From contig OY782680.1 of the NCBI GenBank assembly GCA_963678085.1, positions 2,666,001-2,730,000 on the forward strand: a stretch of 64,000 nt of DNA, read 5' to 3'. Shown piece after piece: positions 1 through 8,683 of the stretch. How positions within the stretch are numbered: the stretch's first letter is position 1; each line of letters opens with the position of its first letter. Below the pieces are notes generated by a model. That model did not search any database and had not been told where the DNA came from. It saw only the letters and a program-made list of their open reading frames with translations. This DNA is from Aliishimia sp963678085. GTDB taxonomy: Bacteria > Pseudomonadota > Alphaproteobacteria > Rhodobacterales > Rhodobacteraceae. Both the position numbers and the translations under genes were made by a program.

Positions 1-816
1 AATCTGCAGAGGGCGGATCTGCGGGGGGCGGATGTCAGGTCAGTCTTAGCCGCGCCGGGAATAAACAATGGCGGCGGCGCGGCTAAGACTGACCTCAGCA
101 CCGCTCTCGATCTGAGTCAAGCCCAACTTGACAGCATGATTGGCGATAGCGGAACCCTGATTCCTAAACACTTGAAACGCCCCGCTCATTGGGAGGCGTT
201 AGAGGAAAATACCGTTGCGAAGGACCCATCGCCCAGCGACACGCAACCCGATCCCGTTTCATCGCAGGACGATCATTCGGAGCTTGGCCCCCAGCACCCC
301 CCCAGTGTCATTGAACGCGCTAAGCTCCTCTTGATCGAAGCGCGCGGTGCATCAATGACGGCAGAGATGGTAGCCTTTCATCTTGATTTTGAGCTAAGGA
401 TGATACGGCAGCAAGGCGCCAACACGTTAGGCCCAGAAATCGAGCTTTTGGACGCGCTTGTCGCCACACTTCGCGCGGTTTCTGACAAGGTTGCGAACCA
501 AGATGAGGCTGGGCTGGCCGAAAAACTCGCACAGTTGCAAGAACAGCTTGAAGCGGTTACGCAAGAATTAGAGGCGCGCACAAAGGAGCGCGATGACCTT
601 GAAGATGCGCTGGACCAGGCAAAACAGAAAACACCAAGCGAATTTTCAAAATCCTTTCAAACATCCGCTGGAAACGCGCTCGGCGCAGCGATTATTGCCA
701 CCCCAATCGCTATGATTGGAGGAGGGGTCGGATATCTGCTAGGTGCTGGCGCAAATGCGTCAATTGCTGCCTTTGCAAGTGCAGCGCTCGCCGCCGGTAT
801 TGGCGCAAAAAAGTAG
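1..816 (+). CDS. Pentapeptide-repeat protein with coiled coil and C-terminal membrane hairpin (5' end outside window)
   Basis: The frame is open from base 1, so this is the 3' part of a longer gene (271 codons visible) and the ATG at 136 is internal. The first codons read as A-D-L-R-G-A-D pentapeptide repeats, which fold as a right-handed beta-helix. They are followed by an in-frame palindrome (37-95) and the stretch TDLSTALDLSQAQLDSMIGD. A low-complexity acidic linker follows, then a heptad-rich coiled coil (bases about 510-640) and a hydrophobic hairpin before the C-terminal lysines. The part up to R-P-A-H-W-E closely matches the minus-strand gene at 2510-3580; after that the two proteins are unrelated. 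Function unknown; the tail suggests a membrane-associated scaffold. Confidence 0.75.
   Translation, partial: NLQRADLRGADVRSVLAAPGINNGGGAAKTDLSTALDLSQAQLDSMIGDSGTLIPKHLKRPAHWEALEENTVAKDPSPSDTQPDPVSSQDDHSELGPQHPPSVIERAKLLLIEARGASMTAEMVAFHLDFELRMIRQQGANTLGPEIELLDALVATLRAVSDKVANQDEAGLAEKLAQLQEQLEAVTQELEARTKERDDLEDALDQAKQKTPSEFSKSFQTSAGNALGAAIIATPIAMIGGGVGYLLGAGANASIAAFASAALAAGIGAKK
37..95. repeat. Perfect palindrome inside a coding region, copy 1
   Basis: The left arm aggtcagtcttagccgcgcc (37-56) is the exact reverse complement of 76-95, and the pair 57/75 extends the stem to 21 bp around a 17-nt loop. It is translated in frame as R-S-V-L-A-A-P-G-I-N-N-G-G-G-A-A-K-T-D. The same 59 bp, loop included, recurs at 3207-3265. 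Confidence 0.9.
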
Positions 817-858
817 ACGAATCCGCCCAAAGTATAGATCGCGCCCACCAAGAGCCGC

Positions 859-2466
859 TTAGGTCATCATCTCCTTGGTCGCCGATAGGGTCACATCAGG
901 ATAATCGCGCCCCACGCGGTCGATATCCCATTGCAGGCGGGTCAGGTACACCACATCTCCGTCATGGTCGTAGCTGATATGCTGCTTATTGGTTTCGATG
1001 AATTTCTCGACCGGGGCCTTCTCCCCATGTACCCAGCGGGCGGAGGTGAATTGTGAGGCCTCAAAACGCACCGGCAGCCCGTATTCCATTTCAATCCGGC
1101 TGGCGAGCACTTCAAATTGCAGCGCGCCCACAACGCCCACGATAAAGCCCGCGCCAATCATCGGTTTGAACACTTTGGCCGCGCCCTCTTCGGCAAATTG
1201 CATCAGGGCTTTTTCCAGATGTTTGGCCTTCATCGGATCGCCCGCGCGCACCCCTTGCAAGAGTTCCGGCGCAAATGAGGGGATGCCGGAGACGCGCAGC
1301 GCTTCGCCCTCGGTCAGCGTGTCGCCAATGCGCAGCTGGCCGTGATTGGGAATGCCGATAATATCGCCCGCCCAGGCCTCTTCTGCCAGCTCTCGGTCAG
1401 AGGCCAGAAACAGCACCGGGTTTGAGATCGCCATCGGTTTCTTGGTGCGCACATGGGTCAGCTTCATGCCGCGCTTAAAATGCCCCGAGGCCATGCGCAC
1501 AAAGGCCACACGGTCGCGGTGTTTGGGATCCATATTGGCCTGCACCTTAAAGACGAACCCGGCGACTTTCTTTTCTTCGGGGGCGATTTTGCGGGGCTGG
1601 GCGTTTTGCACTTGTGGCTCGGGCCCATAGGTGCCGATACCCTCCATCAGCTCTTTCACCCCGAATGAATTGATCGCCGAGCCAAACCAGATCGGAGTCA
1701 TCGTCCCATCAAGCACCGCTTGCGGATCCAGCTTCGGCAGCAGCTCGCGCGCCATTTCCAGCTCTTCTAGGAATTGATCCAGCAGATGGGCAGGCACATG
1801 TTCGGCCAGGGCGGGATCCTCGATGCCATTGATCTCGATGGTTTCGGCCAGCTTGTTGCGATCAGCGCGGTCCATCAGCTCTAGCCGGTCGCGCAGGATA
1901 TCATAGCAGCCAATAAAGTCGCGCCCCAGCCCAATGGGCCAAGAGGCTGGGGTGACATCAATGGCGAGGTTCTCTTGGATCTCGTCGATAATCTCGAACG
2001 TATCGCGGCTTTCGCGGTCCATCTTGTTGCAAAAGGTCAGGATGGGCAGATCACGCAATCGGCAGACCTCAAAGAGCTTTTGCGTCTGGCTCTCAACGCC
2101 TTTGGCCCCATCAATCACCATCACCGCCGCATCGACGGCTGTGAGCGTGCGATAGGTGTCTTCGGAAAAATCCGAGTGGCCGGGCGTATCCACTAGATTA
2201 AAGCGAAAGTTTTTGAAGTCAAAGGACATGGCCGAGGCCGATACGGAGATCCCGCGATCCTTTTCCATCTGCATAAAGTCAGAGCGGGTGCGCCGCGCCT
2301 CGCCCTTGGCCCGCACCTGCCCAGCCATCTGAATCGCCCCGCCGAAAAGCAAGAATTTCTCGGTGAGCGTGGTCTTGCCCGCATCTGGGTGCGAGATAAT
2401 AGCAAAGGTGCGACGACGCGCGATTTCAGCAGGCAAGTCGGGACGGTTATGGGCGTGATCTAACAT
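859..2466 (-). CDS. prfC: Peptide chain release factor 3
   Basis: RF3 is a translational GTPase that removes RF1/RF2 from the ribosome after peptide release. The 535-aa product has full family length. The GTPase motifs are intact: P-loop HPDAGKTTLTEK near residue 27, switch II DTPGHSDF, and NKMD for guanine recognition. The conserved RF3 segment GVVGALQFEVLASRIEMEYG lies in the C-terminal part. It converges with the pentapeptide gene on its left (42-bp gap) and lies 43 bp downstream of the second pentapeptide gene on the same strand, so it may be cotranscribed with that gene. Confidence 0.97.
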   Translation of the reverse strand: MLDHAHNRPDLPAEIARRRTFAIISHPDAGKTTLTEKFLLFGGAIQMAGQVRAKGEARRTRSDFMQMEKDRGISVSASAMSFDFKNFRFNLVDTPGHSDFSEDTYRTLTAVDAAVMVIDGAKGVESQTQKLFEVCRLRDLPILTFCNKMDRESRDTFEIIDEIQENLAIDVTPASWPIGLGRDFIGCYDILRDRLELMDRADRNKLAETIEINGIEDPALAEHVPAHLLDQFLEELEMARELLPKLDPQAVLDGTMTPIWFGSAINSFGVKELMEGIGTYGPEPQVQNAQPRKIAPEEKKVAGFVFKVQANMDPKHRDRVAFVRMASGHFKRGMKLTHVRTKKPMAISNPVLFLASDRELAEEAWAGDIIGIPNHGQLRIGDTLTEGEALRVSGIPSFAPELLQGVRAGDPMKAKHLEKALMQFAEEGAAKVFKPMIGAGFIVGVVGALQFEVLASRIEMEYGLPVRFEASQFTSARWVHGEKAPVEKFIETNKQHISYDHDGDVVYLTRLQWDIDRVGRDYPDVTLSATKEMMT

Positions 2467-2509
2467 GAGCGCCGTATAGGGGAGTGCTGGGGTAAGGGCA
2501 ATCGGGGTG

Positions 2510-3580
2510 TCAGCGCTTGCCCAATATTACCTTAAGCGTGGTGACGCCAACGACCCCCGCTGCGATGGGCGCTGCAATCGAAATAGGGATTCCGAACAAG
2601 GCTAACAACGGTGCAAAAAGCCCAATTTGCCCCACTTTCCAGGCATTGCTTATCGAGCCATCTTTCTCGTCGAGCGACTGTATCAGCGCGTTAAGCTTAC
2701 CGGCCAGTTCCTTGAGGCGCTCTTTCATACTTGCGACCGAGCTGTCGGAAAGGTCGGGCGCTGCCTCTTGCGGCATTTCGTTGTTGAGGAGTGTGAGCGC
2801 GGCCAGCATTTCGCGCAGTGAATTTCCCTCCTCAGTCCATGCATTCAACGCATCTAAGCCATTAGGTTTGGGCGACATTTCATGGGCAGCGATATCGCGT
2901 TGAAGGCGCGAAACCATATATTCCGTTAGGCTTTTCGCATCCGGGTAATCGCGCAACAAGGCCGCCCGCAACTCCCCCACTGAACGTTTTCGAACGACGA
3001 GCCGTAAATCGGGTTTGTCGCGAGTGGCAGAGGTCTCGTTATCTGCTGACTGCTCGCTAGGCTCGGGGCGCTTGGGAGTTCCAGCAACGGGGTTCTCCTC
3101 AAGCACCTCCCAATGAGCGGGGCGTTTCAGGTGATCAGGGATGAGAGTTCCGCTATCGCCAATCATGCTGTCAAGTTGGTCTTGACTCAGACCGAAGGCG
3201 GTGCTGAGGTCAGTCTTAGCCGCGCCGCCGCCATTGTTTATTCCCGGCGCGGCTAAGACTGACCTGACATCCGCCCCCCCCAGATCCGCCCCCCGCAGAT
3301 CCGCCCCCGCCAGATCCGCCGCCCGCAGATCCGCCCCCCACAGATTCGCCCCCCGCAGAACCGCCCCCCCCAGATCCGCCCCCAGCAGAACCGCCTCCCG
3401 CAGATCCGCCCTCTCCAGATCCGCCCGCCGCAGAACCGCCCTCTCCAGAACCGCCCCCAGCAGAACCTCCCCCCCCAGATCCGCCCCCCCCAGATCCGGT
3501 CGAAAATCGCCGGTCTTGCGGCGCTCATTCCACGCCTTCACGCCTTGCTTCAGCCATTCAATATGTTCGGGGTTTGCCAT
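2510..3580 (-). CDS. Pentapeptide-repeat protein with C-terminal membrane hairpin
   Basis: The start is taken as the ATG at 3580 (M-A-N-P-E-H-I-E-W-L), which follows a good Shine-Dalgarno AGAGGTGG; the frame extends 15 codons further upstream without such support. The 356-aa product begins with an H-I-E-W-L-x-Q-G-V-x-x-W-N segment typical of Rhodobacterales pentapeptide proteins. About 17 A-D-L-x-x pentapeptides follow, then the in-frame palindrome, the T-D-L-S-T-A-F-G-L-S block, a variable linker and a C-terminal hydrophobic hairpin (GLFAPLLALFGIPISIAAP). The repeat region DNA is rich in C runs. The N-terminal half is shared with the gene at 1-816 and the C-terminal half is not. Function unknown. 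Confidence 0.85.
   Translation of the reverse strand: MANPEHIEWLKQGVKAWNERRKTGDFRPDLGGADLGGEVLLGAVLERAVLRRADLERADLREAVLLGADLGGAVLRGANLWGADLRAADLAGADLRGADLGGADVRSVLAAPGINNGGGAAKTDLSTAFGLSQDQLDSMIGDSGTLIPDHLKRPAHWEVLEENPVAGTPKRPEPSEQSADNETSATRDKPDLRLVVRKRSVGELRAALLRDYPDAKSLTEYMVSRLQRDIAAHEMSPKPNGLDALNAWTEEGNSLREMLAALTLLNNEMPQEAAPDLSDSSVASMKERLKELAGKLNALIQSLDEKDGSISNAWKVGQIGLFAPLLALFGIPISIAAPIAAGVVGVTTLKVILGKR
3207..3265. repeat. Perfect palindrome inside a coding region, copy 2
   Basis: This is identical over 59 bp, including the loop, to 37-95. Stem arms are 3207-3226 and 3246-3265, extended by one pair. It sits at the same codon position of the related pentapeptide gene, while the codons on its 3' side already differ between the two genes. 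Confidence 0.9.
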
Positions 3581-3665
3581 GGTCCCACCTCTTCTCTCAC
3601 CGCGGGAAAGAGGGCATAGATTCAAAGCCGCGTCAACTTGGGGGGCTGGGACTTACGGGCGGCGG

Positions 3666-4442
3666 TTATGTGCCGCTCCACTCAGGGGGGCGTTTTTCGG
3701 CGAAGGCGGCCAGCCCCTCTTTGGCGTCGTCCGTTTGCGGCATCAGGCCGATTTGGGATTCCAGGAAGGCTATGGATTGATCAAAGCTCATCCCAGAGGT
3801 GGCCGAGAGCGCATATTTGCCGCGTCGGATGGCCGAAGGGGATTTGGACACGACCCGCTGCACCAGCCAATCGGTTTTCTCATCCAGCGCGCTTGGCTCC
3901 ACCACATAATTCACCAGATCGCAGGCCAGCGCCTCCTGCGCGCTGAGCATCTCGCCCGTATAACACATTTCCGCAAATTTGCGCGCCGGGATCAGTGATT
4001 GCAGGATCGCCGCAACCTGCATCGGAAAGAGCCCGACGTTGACCTCTGGCAAGCCAAATTTCGCGTTGCTTGACGCCACGGCCATATCGCAAATCGCCAG
4101 CAAGCCCATCCCGCCCGCAAGACAGAACCCATTGATCCGCCCAATCACCGGCACCGTTGTGCGACGGGCAGCGCGCAGCATATTGGCATAGTTGGAAATC
4201 GGCTGCGAATAGTCAAAATCAAACACCCCGCCGCTCAGATCCGCGCCCGAACAAAACGCTTTGTCCCCCACACCTGTGAGGATAATCGCCCGGATTTCAG
4301 GATCTTGCGAAGCTGTGTTGAACGCATCCGTAAGCGCCAGGATCGAAGTATCATTGATCGCATTGCGCTTTTCGGGCCGGTTCAGCGTCAATTGTAGGAC
4401 ATTTTCTACGCGCTCTTGCAGCAGCAGCTCTGAATTTGACAT
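3666..4442 (-). CDS. Enoyl-CoA hydratase/isomerase family (crotonase fold) protein
   Basis: The 258-aa product is a full-length crotonase. The oxyanion-hole segment AFCSGADLSGG and the helix segment GFCLAGGMGLLAICDMAVA are clear, and FGLPEVNVGLFP follows. In classical hydratases two glutamates act, one in G-G-G-C-E-L and one in the P-E motif. Here the first position is Leu (G-G-M-G-L-L) and only the P-E glutamate remains, so simple hydration of enoyl-CoA is doubtful; an isomerase-like or other crotonase reaction is possible. It is a single gene, divergent from the helicase to the right. The exact substrate cannot be read from the sequence. Confidence 0.85.
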   Translation of the reverse strand: MSNSELLLQERVENVLQLTLNRPEKRNAINDTSILALTDAFNTASQDPEIRAIILTGVGDKAFCSGADLSGGVFDFDYSQPISNYANMLRAARRTTVPVIGRINGFCLAGGMGLLAICDMAVASSNAKFGLPEVNVGLFPMQVAAILQSLIPARKFAEMCYTGEMLSAQEALACDLVNYVVEPSALDEKTDWLVQRVVSKSPSAIRRGKYALSATSGMSFDQSIAFLESQIGLMPQTDDAKEGLAAFAEKRPPEWSGT

Positions 4443-4746
4443 ATCGGCCTCCCTTATCGTGCGAATCGCGACGGCTTTTGCCAGCTTATAGCGCCGCGCC
4501 CAAGGCGAACCAGTGCGGTTTTGCCCGAGCGGGCAGGACCCCCAAGAGGCCAGGTGACTTTGATTTCAGCCAAGCAGGTTTGGTGCAAACCGTTTCTTTA
4601 CTATATATGGTGTAACATGCCCTGAAACATAGCAAAGTTTGACCTGCATCGTCGGACCTGCTATCAGCCGCTTCAGATCGCGCCATCAGGGCGTGCAACG
4701 AGACGTGCGGGCGTTGTGACTTGTCCGCAAAAACCAACGGACGTGA
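4443..4746. other. Divergent intergenic region upstream of the RNA helicase
   Basis: I see no convincing gene here. The 83-codon minus-strand reading frame in this stretch lacks a Shine-Dalgarno and recognisable features. The region must hold the promoters for the crotonase gene (left) and the helicase (right). Confidence 0.5.
4580..4607 (+). promoter_or_regulatory. Candidate sigma70-type promoter for the helicase
   Basis: TTGGTG (4580-4585), a 16-bp spacer and TATATA (4602-4607) resemble -35 and -10 elements. If used, the helicase mRNA would carry a leader of about 130 nt. Long leaders are common on DEAD-box helicase genes, but no function is shown here. Confidence 0.3.
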
Positions 4747-6099
4747 ATGACCAAATTTTCCGACTTGAAACTGAACCCCAAGGTTCTGAAAGCCATTGAT
4801 GAAGCTGGCTATGAAGCCCCCACCCCAATCCAGGCAGGCGCTATTCCTGCGGCCTTAGAGGGGCGCGATGTGCTGGGGATTGCGCAAACTGGCACCGGGA
4901 AAACCGCAAGCTTCACGCTGCCGATGCTCTCACTTTTGGCGCGGGGACGGGCACGGGCGCGCATGCCGCGTAGCTTGGTCCTGTGCCCCACACGCGAGCT
5001 CGCCGCGCAGGTGGCTGAGAATTTTGACACCTATTCCAAATATCTCAAACTGACCCGTGCGTTGCTGATCGGGGGTGTAAGCTTTAAAGACCAGGAAGCC
5101 ATCATCGACAAAGGCGTGGATGTGTTGATTGCCACGCCGGGGCGGCTCTTGGATCATTTCGAGCGCGGCAAGCTGATCCTCTCAGACGTGAAAGTCATGG
5201 TGGTGGATGAGGCGGATCGCATGCTCGACATGGGCTTTATCCCGGATATCGAGCGTATTTTTGGCCTCACCCCCTTTACCCGCCAGACCTTGTTTTTCTC
5301 GGCTACAATGGCCTCTGAGATTGAGCGGATCACCAACACATTCCTAAGTAACCCCGAACGGGTGGAAGTGGCGCGCCAAGCGACCGCCTCTGAAACCATC
5401 GCGCAAGCGGTTGTTATGTTCAAAGCCAGCCGCAAGGATCGCGAGGGCAGCCAGAAACGCAAATTGCTGCGCGCTCTCATTGATGCCGAGGGTGAGGCCT
5501 GCACCAACGCGATTATCTTCTGCAATCGCAAGACAGATGTGGATATCTGCGCCAAATCACTCAAGAAATACGGCTATGATGCGGCTGCCATTCATGGGGA
5601 TCTGGATCAGGCGCAGCGTACGAAAACTCTAGAGGGGTTTCGTGATGGCGCGCTGCGGCTGCTTGTTGCCTCCGATGTGGCGGCGCGGGGCCTCGATGTT
5701 CCGTCGGTCAGCCATGTGTTCAATTACGACGTGCCCGGCCATCCCGAGGATTACGTGCATCGAATTGGTCGCACTGGGCGTGCCGGGCGCGAGGGCAAAG
5801 CCTTTATGATCTGCAACCCGCGTGATGAAAAAGCCTTGGACGCAGTGGAAAAGCTGATCCAGAAAGAGATCCCACGCCTTGAAAACCCGATTGCGCAAGA
5901 GCTGGTCGAGACAAAGGATGAGCCAAAGCGGGACAACGCAGAGAACAGACGCACGCGCAAACCGAGCTCTCGCAAATCAAGCAATCGCAAAGCGGATCGT
6001 GACACGGTTCAAGAAATGCCAAGCGGCGAAGTGATCGGGCTCGGCAGTCATCTGCCAAGCTTTATCGCGATGAGTTTTGAAGAGCGCAAAGCCTCCTAA
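4747..6099 (+). CDS. DEAD-box ATP-dependent RNA helicase, RhlE type
   Basis: The 450-aa product unwinds RNA duplexes in ribosome assembly or mRNA decay. All helicase motifs are present in order: Q motif TPIQ, motif I AQTGTGKT, Ia PTRELAAQ, Ib TPGRLLD, II DEAD, III SAT, IV IIFCNRK, V RGLDVP and VI HRIGRTGRAG. The tail from about residue 385 is basic and low in complexity (R-R-T-R-K-P-S-S-R-K), as in RhlE-like proteins that use it for RNA binding. Its stop codon overlaps the stop of the convergent oxygenase gene within the sequence ctaa. RhlE is the nearest subtype; other DEAD-box subgroups cannot be fully excluded. Confidence 0.93.
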   Translation: MTKFSDLKLNPKVLKAIDEAGYEAPTPIQAGAIPAALEGRDVLGIAQTGTGKTASFTLPMLSLLARGRARARMPRSLVLCPTRELAAQVAENFDTYSKYLKLTRALLIGGVSFKDQEAIIDKGVDVLIATPGRLLDHFERGKLILSDVKVMVVDEADRMLDMGFIPDIERIFGLTPFTRQTLFFSATMASEIERITNTFLSNPERVEVARQATASETIAQAVVMFKASRKDREGSQKRKLLRALIDAEGEACTNAIIFCNRKTDVDICAKSLKKYGYDAAAIHGDLDQAQRTKTLEGFRDGALRLLVASDVAARGLDVPSVSHVFNYDVPGHPEDYVHRIGRTGRAGREGKAFMICNPRDEKALDAVEKLIQKEIPRLENPIAQELVETKDEPKRDNAENRRTRKPSSRKSSNRKADRDTVQEMPSGEVIGLGSHLPSFIAMSFEERKAS

Positions 6100-6929
6100 T
6101 CCAAGTAAGCATCCCCGCGCAGACCGGCGCGCTCATGATGGATTGGCAGGGTGCGGCCATAAAGCTGCTTGGTGCGCTCTGGCGCGCCGACCATGCCGGG
6201 CTCTTCCACATAGGAAAAAATCGCCACATACCGCGGGGTTGGCCCCATGAGCGGGGCAACCCGGTGCAACGAATAGCGGCCCTTGAAAAGCTGTAGATCA
6301 CCGGGTTCCAGCTCCAGCACGGTTACGCGATCTGACGTTCCGGCAAGCACCTGCGAGACCGCCTCAAAATTCTCGCCCTCCCGGCGGATCATCGGCGCAT
6401 ATTCGAACGCGCCCCCTTGCTCTGCATTTTGTAGTGCGAGCGTGACGGTGAAGTTGTTCGTGTCAAAATGCCAGGGAAAGCCGTTCCCCTCTTCGGCCAT
6501 ATTCACAATCACATCGGCCAAAGGGTCCGCGTAGCGAAAGAACTTATTTGGATCGGCTTCAAGACAGGCGCAGATGAAATCATCAAAACCGGGCGTGTTG
6601 TAAACTTGGCGCAGGGGCGCGTCCTCAGCAAAATTATCCGCAGGGATGAACGCATTTGAGCGGTCATAGAATTGACGCCGCGGATCGGCCTCGGGCAGCT
6701 CTGGGTCATCCTTGGTGAAATAGGGGTTGGTGCGATTGAACGAGCGATGCGCTTGCGGGGCCACTTGATCGGCTTCTGCGCAAATCGCTGTAATCCCCTC
6801 TGCGCTCAAAAACCCCTTGAGCACCGCGCATCCATCTGCTGCAAGCTGCGCCCGCGCATCGGCAATCACGGCGTGCAAAGCGGGCGATTTCGTCCCAAGC
6901 GGGTATCGTTCAAGATCTATGTAGCTCAT
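6096..6929 (-). CDS. Fe(II)/2-oxoglutarate-dependent oxygenase (HalD/BesD-like family)
   Basis: The start is the ATG at 6929 because GAGGAGG lies just upstream; the frame itself extends 15 codons further. The 277-aa product shows a jelly-roll oxygenase facial triad: H-x-D in FPWHFDTNNF, a distal His in GRYSLHRVAP and the 2-oxoglutarate-binding Arg in TPRYVAIFSY. Relatives are often annotated as HalD/BesD amino-acid halogenases, but true halogenases replace the triad Asp with Gly or Ala to make room for chloride. With Asp present, hydroxylation (or another oxidation) of a free amino acid or small molecule is the more likely reaction. Substrate unknown; it stands alone. Confidence 0.82.
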   Translation of the reverse strand: MSYIDLERYPLGTKSPALHAVIADARAQLAADGCAVLKGFLSAEGITAICAEADQVAPQAHRSFNRTNPYFTKDDPELPEADPRRQFYDRSNAFIPADNFAEDAPLRQVYNTPGFDDFICACLEADPNKFFRYADPLADVIVNMAEEGNGFPWHFDTNNFTVTLALQNAEQGGAFEYAPMIRREGENFEAVSQVLAGTSDRVTVLELEPGDLQLFKGRYSLHRVAPLMGPTPRYVAIFSYVEEPGMVGAPERTKQLYGRTLPIHHERAGLRGDAYLD

Positions 6930-7012
6930 AGGTGCCTCCTCTATAAAGAAAAGCTGGCACCATAATCTGCTCAAATCTGCGCAGTTTACGCCAAAAACAC
7001 GTCGCGATTTTC

Positions 7013-8683
7013 TTATGCGAGGCGACTAATCACCATGCTGACTTCGGGGCGCTTTCCGATTTCGTCGTTGCAAGTGTTGCGAACGATGCGGCGCAGCTCG
7101 TCTTCCAGCTTATCATCATCGCGCAGCGTTTTGGGGGAGGCACGGCCCAGGAATTGCTCCAGATCTGCCTCAAGAATATCCACCAGGTCGGATTTGGAGC
7201 GACCCATTTCAGGCAGTCCCATCAGCTCGCACCAAGGGGCACCGATAGGTTCGTCCTCTTCATCTATGATGACTGTGACCAGAACATGCCCGTTCAGCGC
7301 CATGCGGATGCGGTCGCGAACAATCCCATCCAGCGCACCGATCTGAACGCTGCCATCGAGATATGTGCGCCCGGTTTCAACGAACTCAACCACTTGCGGG
7401 GCATTGCCGGACAGATCGACCATGGTGCCATTCACCGCCAACACGCTTTGCAGTCCCGCCTCGGTCGCGAGCTTTGCATGTTCGCGCAGATGCCGATGTT
7501 CCCCATGCATGGGCACCAGGATCTGCGGTTTCACGAGTTCATGCATGCGCTGCAAATCAGGGCGGTTGGCATGGCCGGAGACGTGGAAATGGCCTTCGGA
7601 GCTTTCATCGAACACATCCACACCCTGCTCTGAGAACTGGTTGATGATGCGCAGCACGCCGCGTTCATTTCCGGGGATGGTTTTGGATGAGAATAGGAAC
7701 GTATCTCCCTCTTTCAGCTCAATCCCGTTATACTTGCCGCGCGCCAGTTGCGCCGAGGCCGCGCGCCGCTCGCCTTGGGAACCCGTGACGATCAGCATCA
7801 AATTCTCGCGCGGGATGTGACGGGCATCCTCAACCGAAACGACCGTCGGGAAATCCGTGAGCACGCCTGTTTCAATGGAGGCTTCAATCATCCGGCGCAT
7901 GGCGCGCCCCAAAAGGCAGACCGAGCGCCCGGCCCGCTTAGCAGCATCCGCCAAGGTTTTCACCCGCGCCACATTGGAGGCAAAGGTAGTCGCAACCACC
8001 ATGTTTGAGGCAGCGGAAATTAGCGCCTCAATCTCGGGGCCCACGCTCGCCTCTGAGCGGCCAGGACTGCGCGAGAACACATTGGTGCTATCACAAACCA
8101 GCGCCTTGACGCCCGGTTTACTCACCTCGCGCCAAAGCGCCTCATCGAATGGCTCACCTACCAGCGGGGTTTCATCGAGCTTAAAATCGCCCGTGTGAAT
8201 AACGCGGCCATGCTCAGTATCAATCACCAAAGCAGAGCTTTCGGGGACGGAGTGGCTGATGGGCAAGAACCCCACTTTGAACGGGCCGGCTGTGATCTGT
8301 TCAGGCCAAGCAGAGACGGTTGTCACCGCCTCTGGTGCGCATTCTCGATCGACCATTTTGCGCCGGGCGATATTCGCCGTAAAAGCGCGCGCATAGATCG
8401 GCGCGCCAAGCTGCCCATAGGTATGGGCCAAAGCGCCGATATGATCCTCATGCGCATGGGTGATAAACACCGCCTCTATTTGAGAGGCACGCTCTGTCAT
8501 CCATGCGATATCGGGGAAAATCAAATCCACCCCCGGAGAGCCATCCATATCAGGAAAGGCAACGCCAAGATCGACCACAATCAGCCGCTCTTTGCCCGGA
8601 GCCCCCACCCCATACACATAGCAATTCATACCAATCTCACCAGCTCCACCGAGCGGGAGGTAAATCAAACGTGATACTGTCAC
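7013..8683 (-). CDS. rnj: Ribonuclease J
   Basis: The 556-aa product is a metallo-beta-lactamase/beta-CASP ribonuclease with 5'-3' exonuclease and endonuclease activity in mRNA decay and rRNA maturation. The zinc site HAHEDHIGAL is near residue 75, and the beta-CASP motifs TGSQGERRAA and SGHANRPDL...VPMHGEHRHL are present. The length fits the alphaproteobacterial RNase J type. The start codon overlaps the stop of coaX by 4 nt, so the two are translationally coupled. It forms the distal end of the nuo-birA-coaX-rnj gene string. Confidence 0.95.
   Translation of the reverse strand: MTVSRLIYLPLGGAGEIGMNCYVYGVGAPGKERLIVVDLGVAFPDMDGSPGVDLIFPDIAWMTERASQIEAVFITHAHEDHIGALAHTYGQLGAPIYARAFTANIARRKMVDRECAPEAVTTVSAWPEQITAGPFKVGFLPISHSVPESSALVIDTEHGRVIHTGDFKLDETPLVGEPFDEALWREVSKPGVKALVCDSTNVFSRSPGRSEASVGPEIEALISAASNMVVATTFASNVARVKTLADAAKRAGRSVCLLGRAMRRMIEASIETGVLTDFPTVVSVEDARHIPRENLMLIVTGSQGERRAASAQLARGKYNGIELKEGDTFLFSSKTIPGNERGVLRIINQFSEQGVDVFDESSEGHFHVSGHANRPDLQRMHELVKPQILVPMHGEHRHLREHAKLATEAGLQSVLAVNGTMVDLSGNAPQVVEFVETGRTYLDGSVQIGALDGIVRDRIRMALNGHVLVTVIIDEEDEPIGAPWCELMGLPEMGRSKSDLVDILEADLEQFLGRASPKTLRDDDKLEDELRRIVRNTCNDEIGKRPEVSMVISRLA

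Noticed and set aside
3201..3998. Long plus-strand frame of 265 codons rich in Pro, Arg and Ser
   Set aside because: It is the antisense shadow of the pentapeptide repeats and the crotonase gene; the repeat DNA has no stops on the opposite strand and there is no ribosome site.
4486..4737. 83-codon minus-strand frame upstream of the crotonase gene
   Set aside because: No ribosome site and no recognisable features; it occupies the divergent promoter region.
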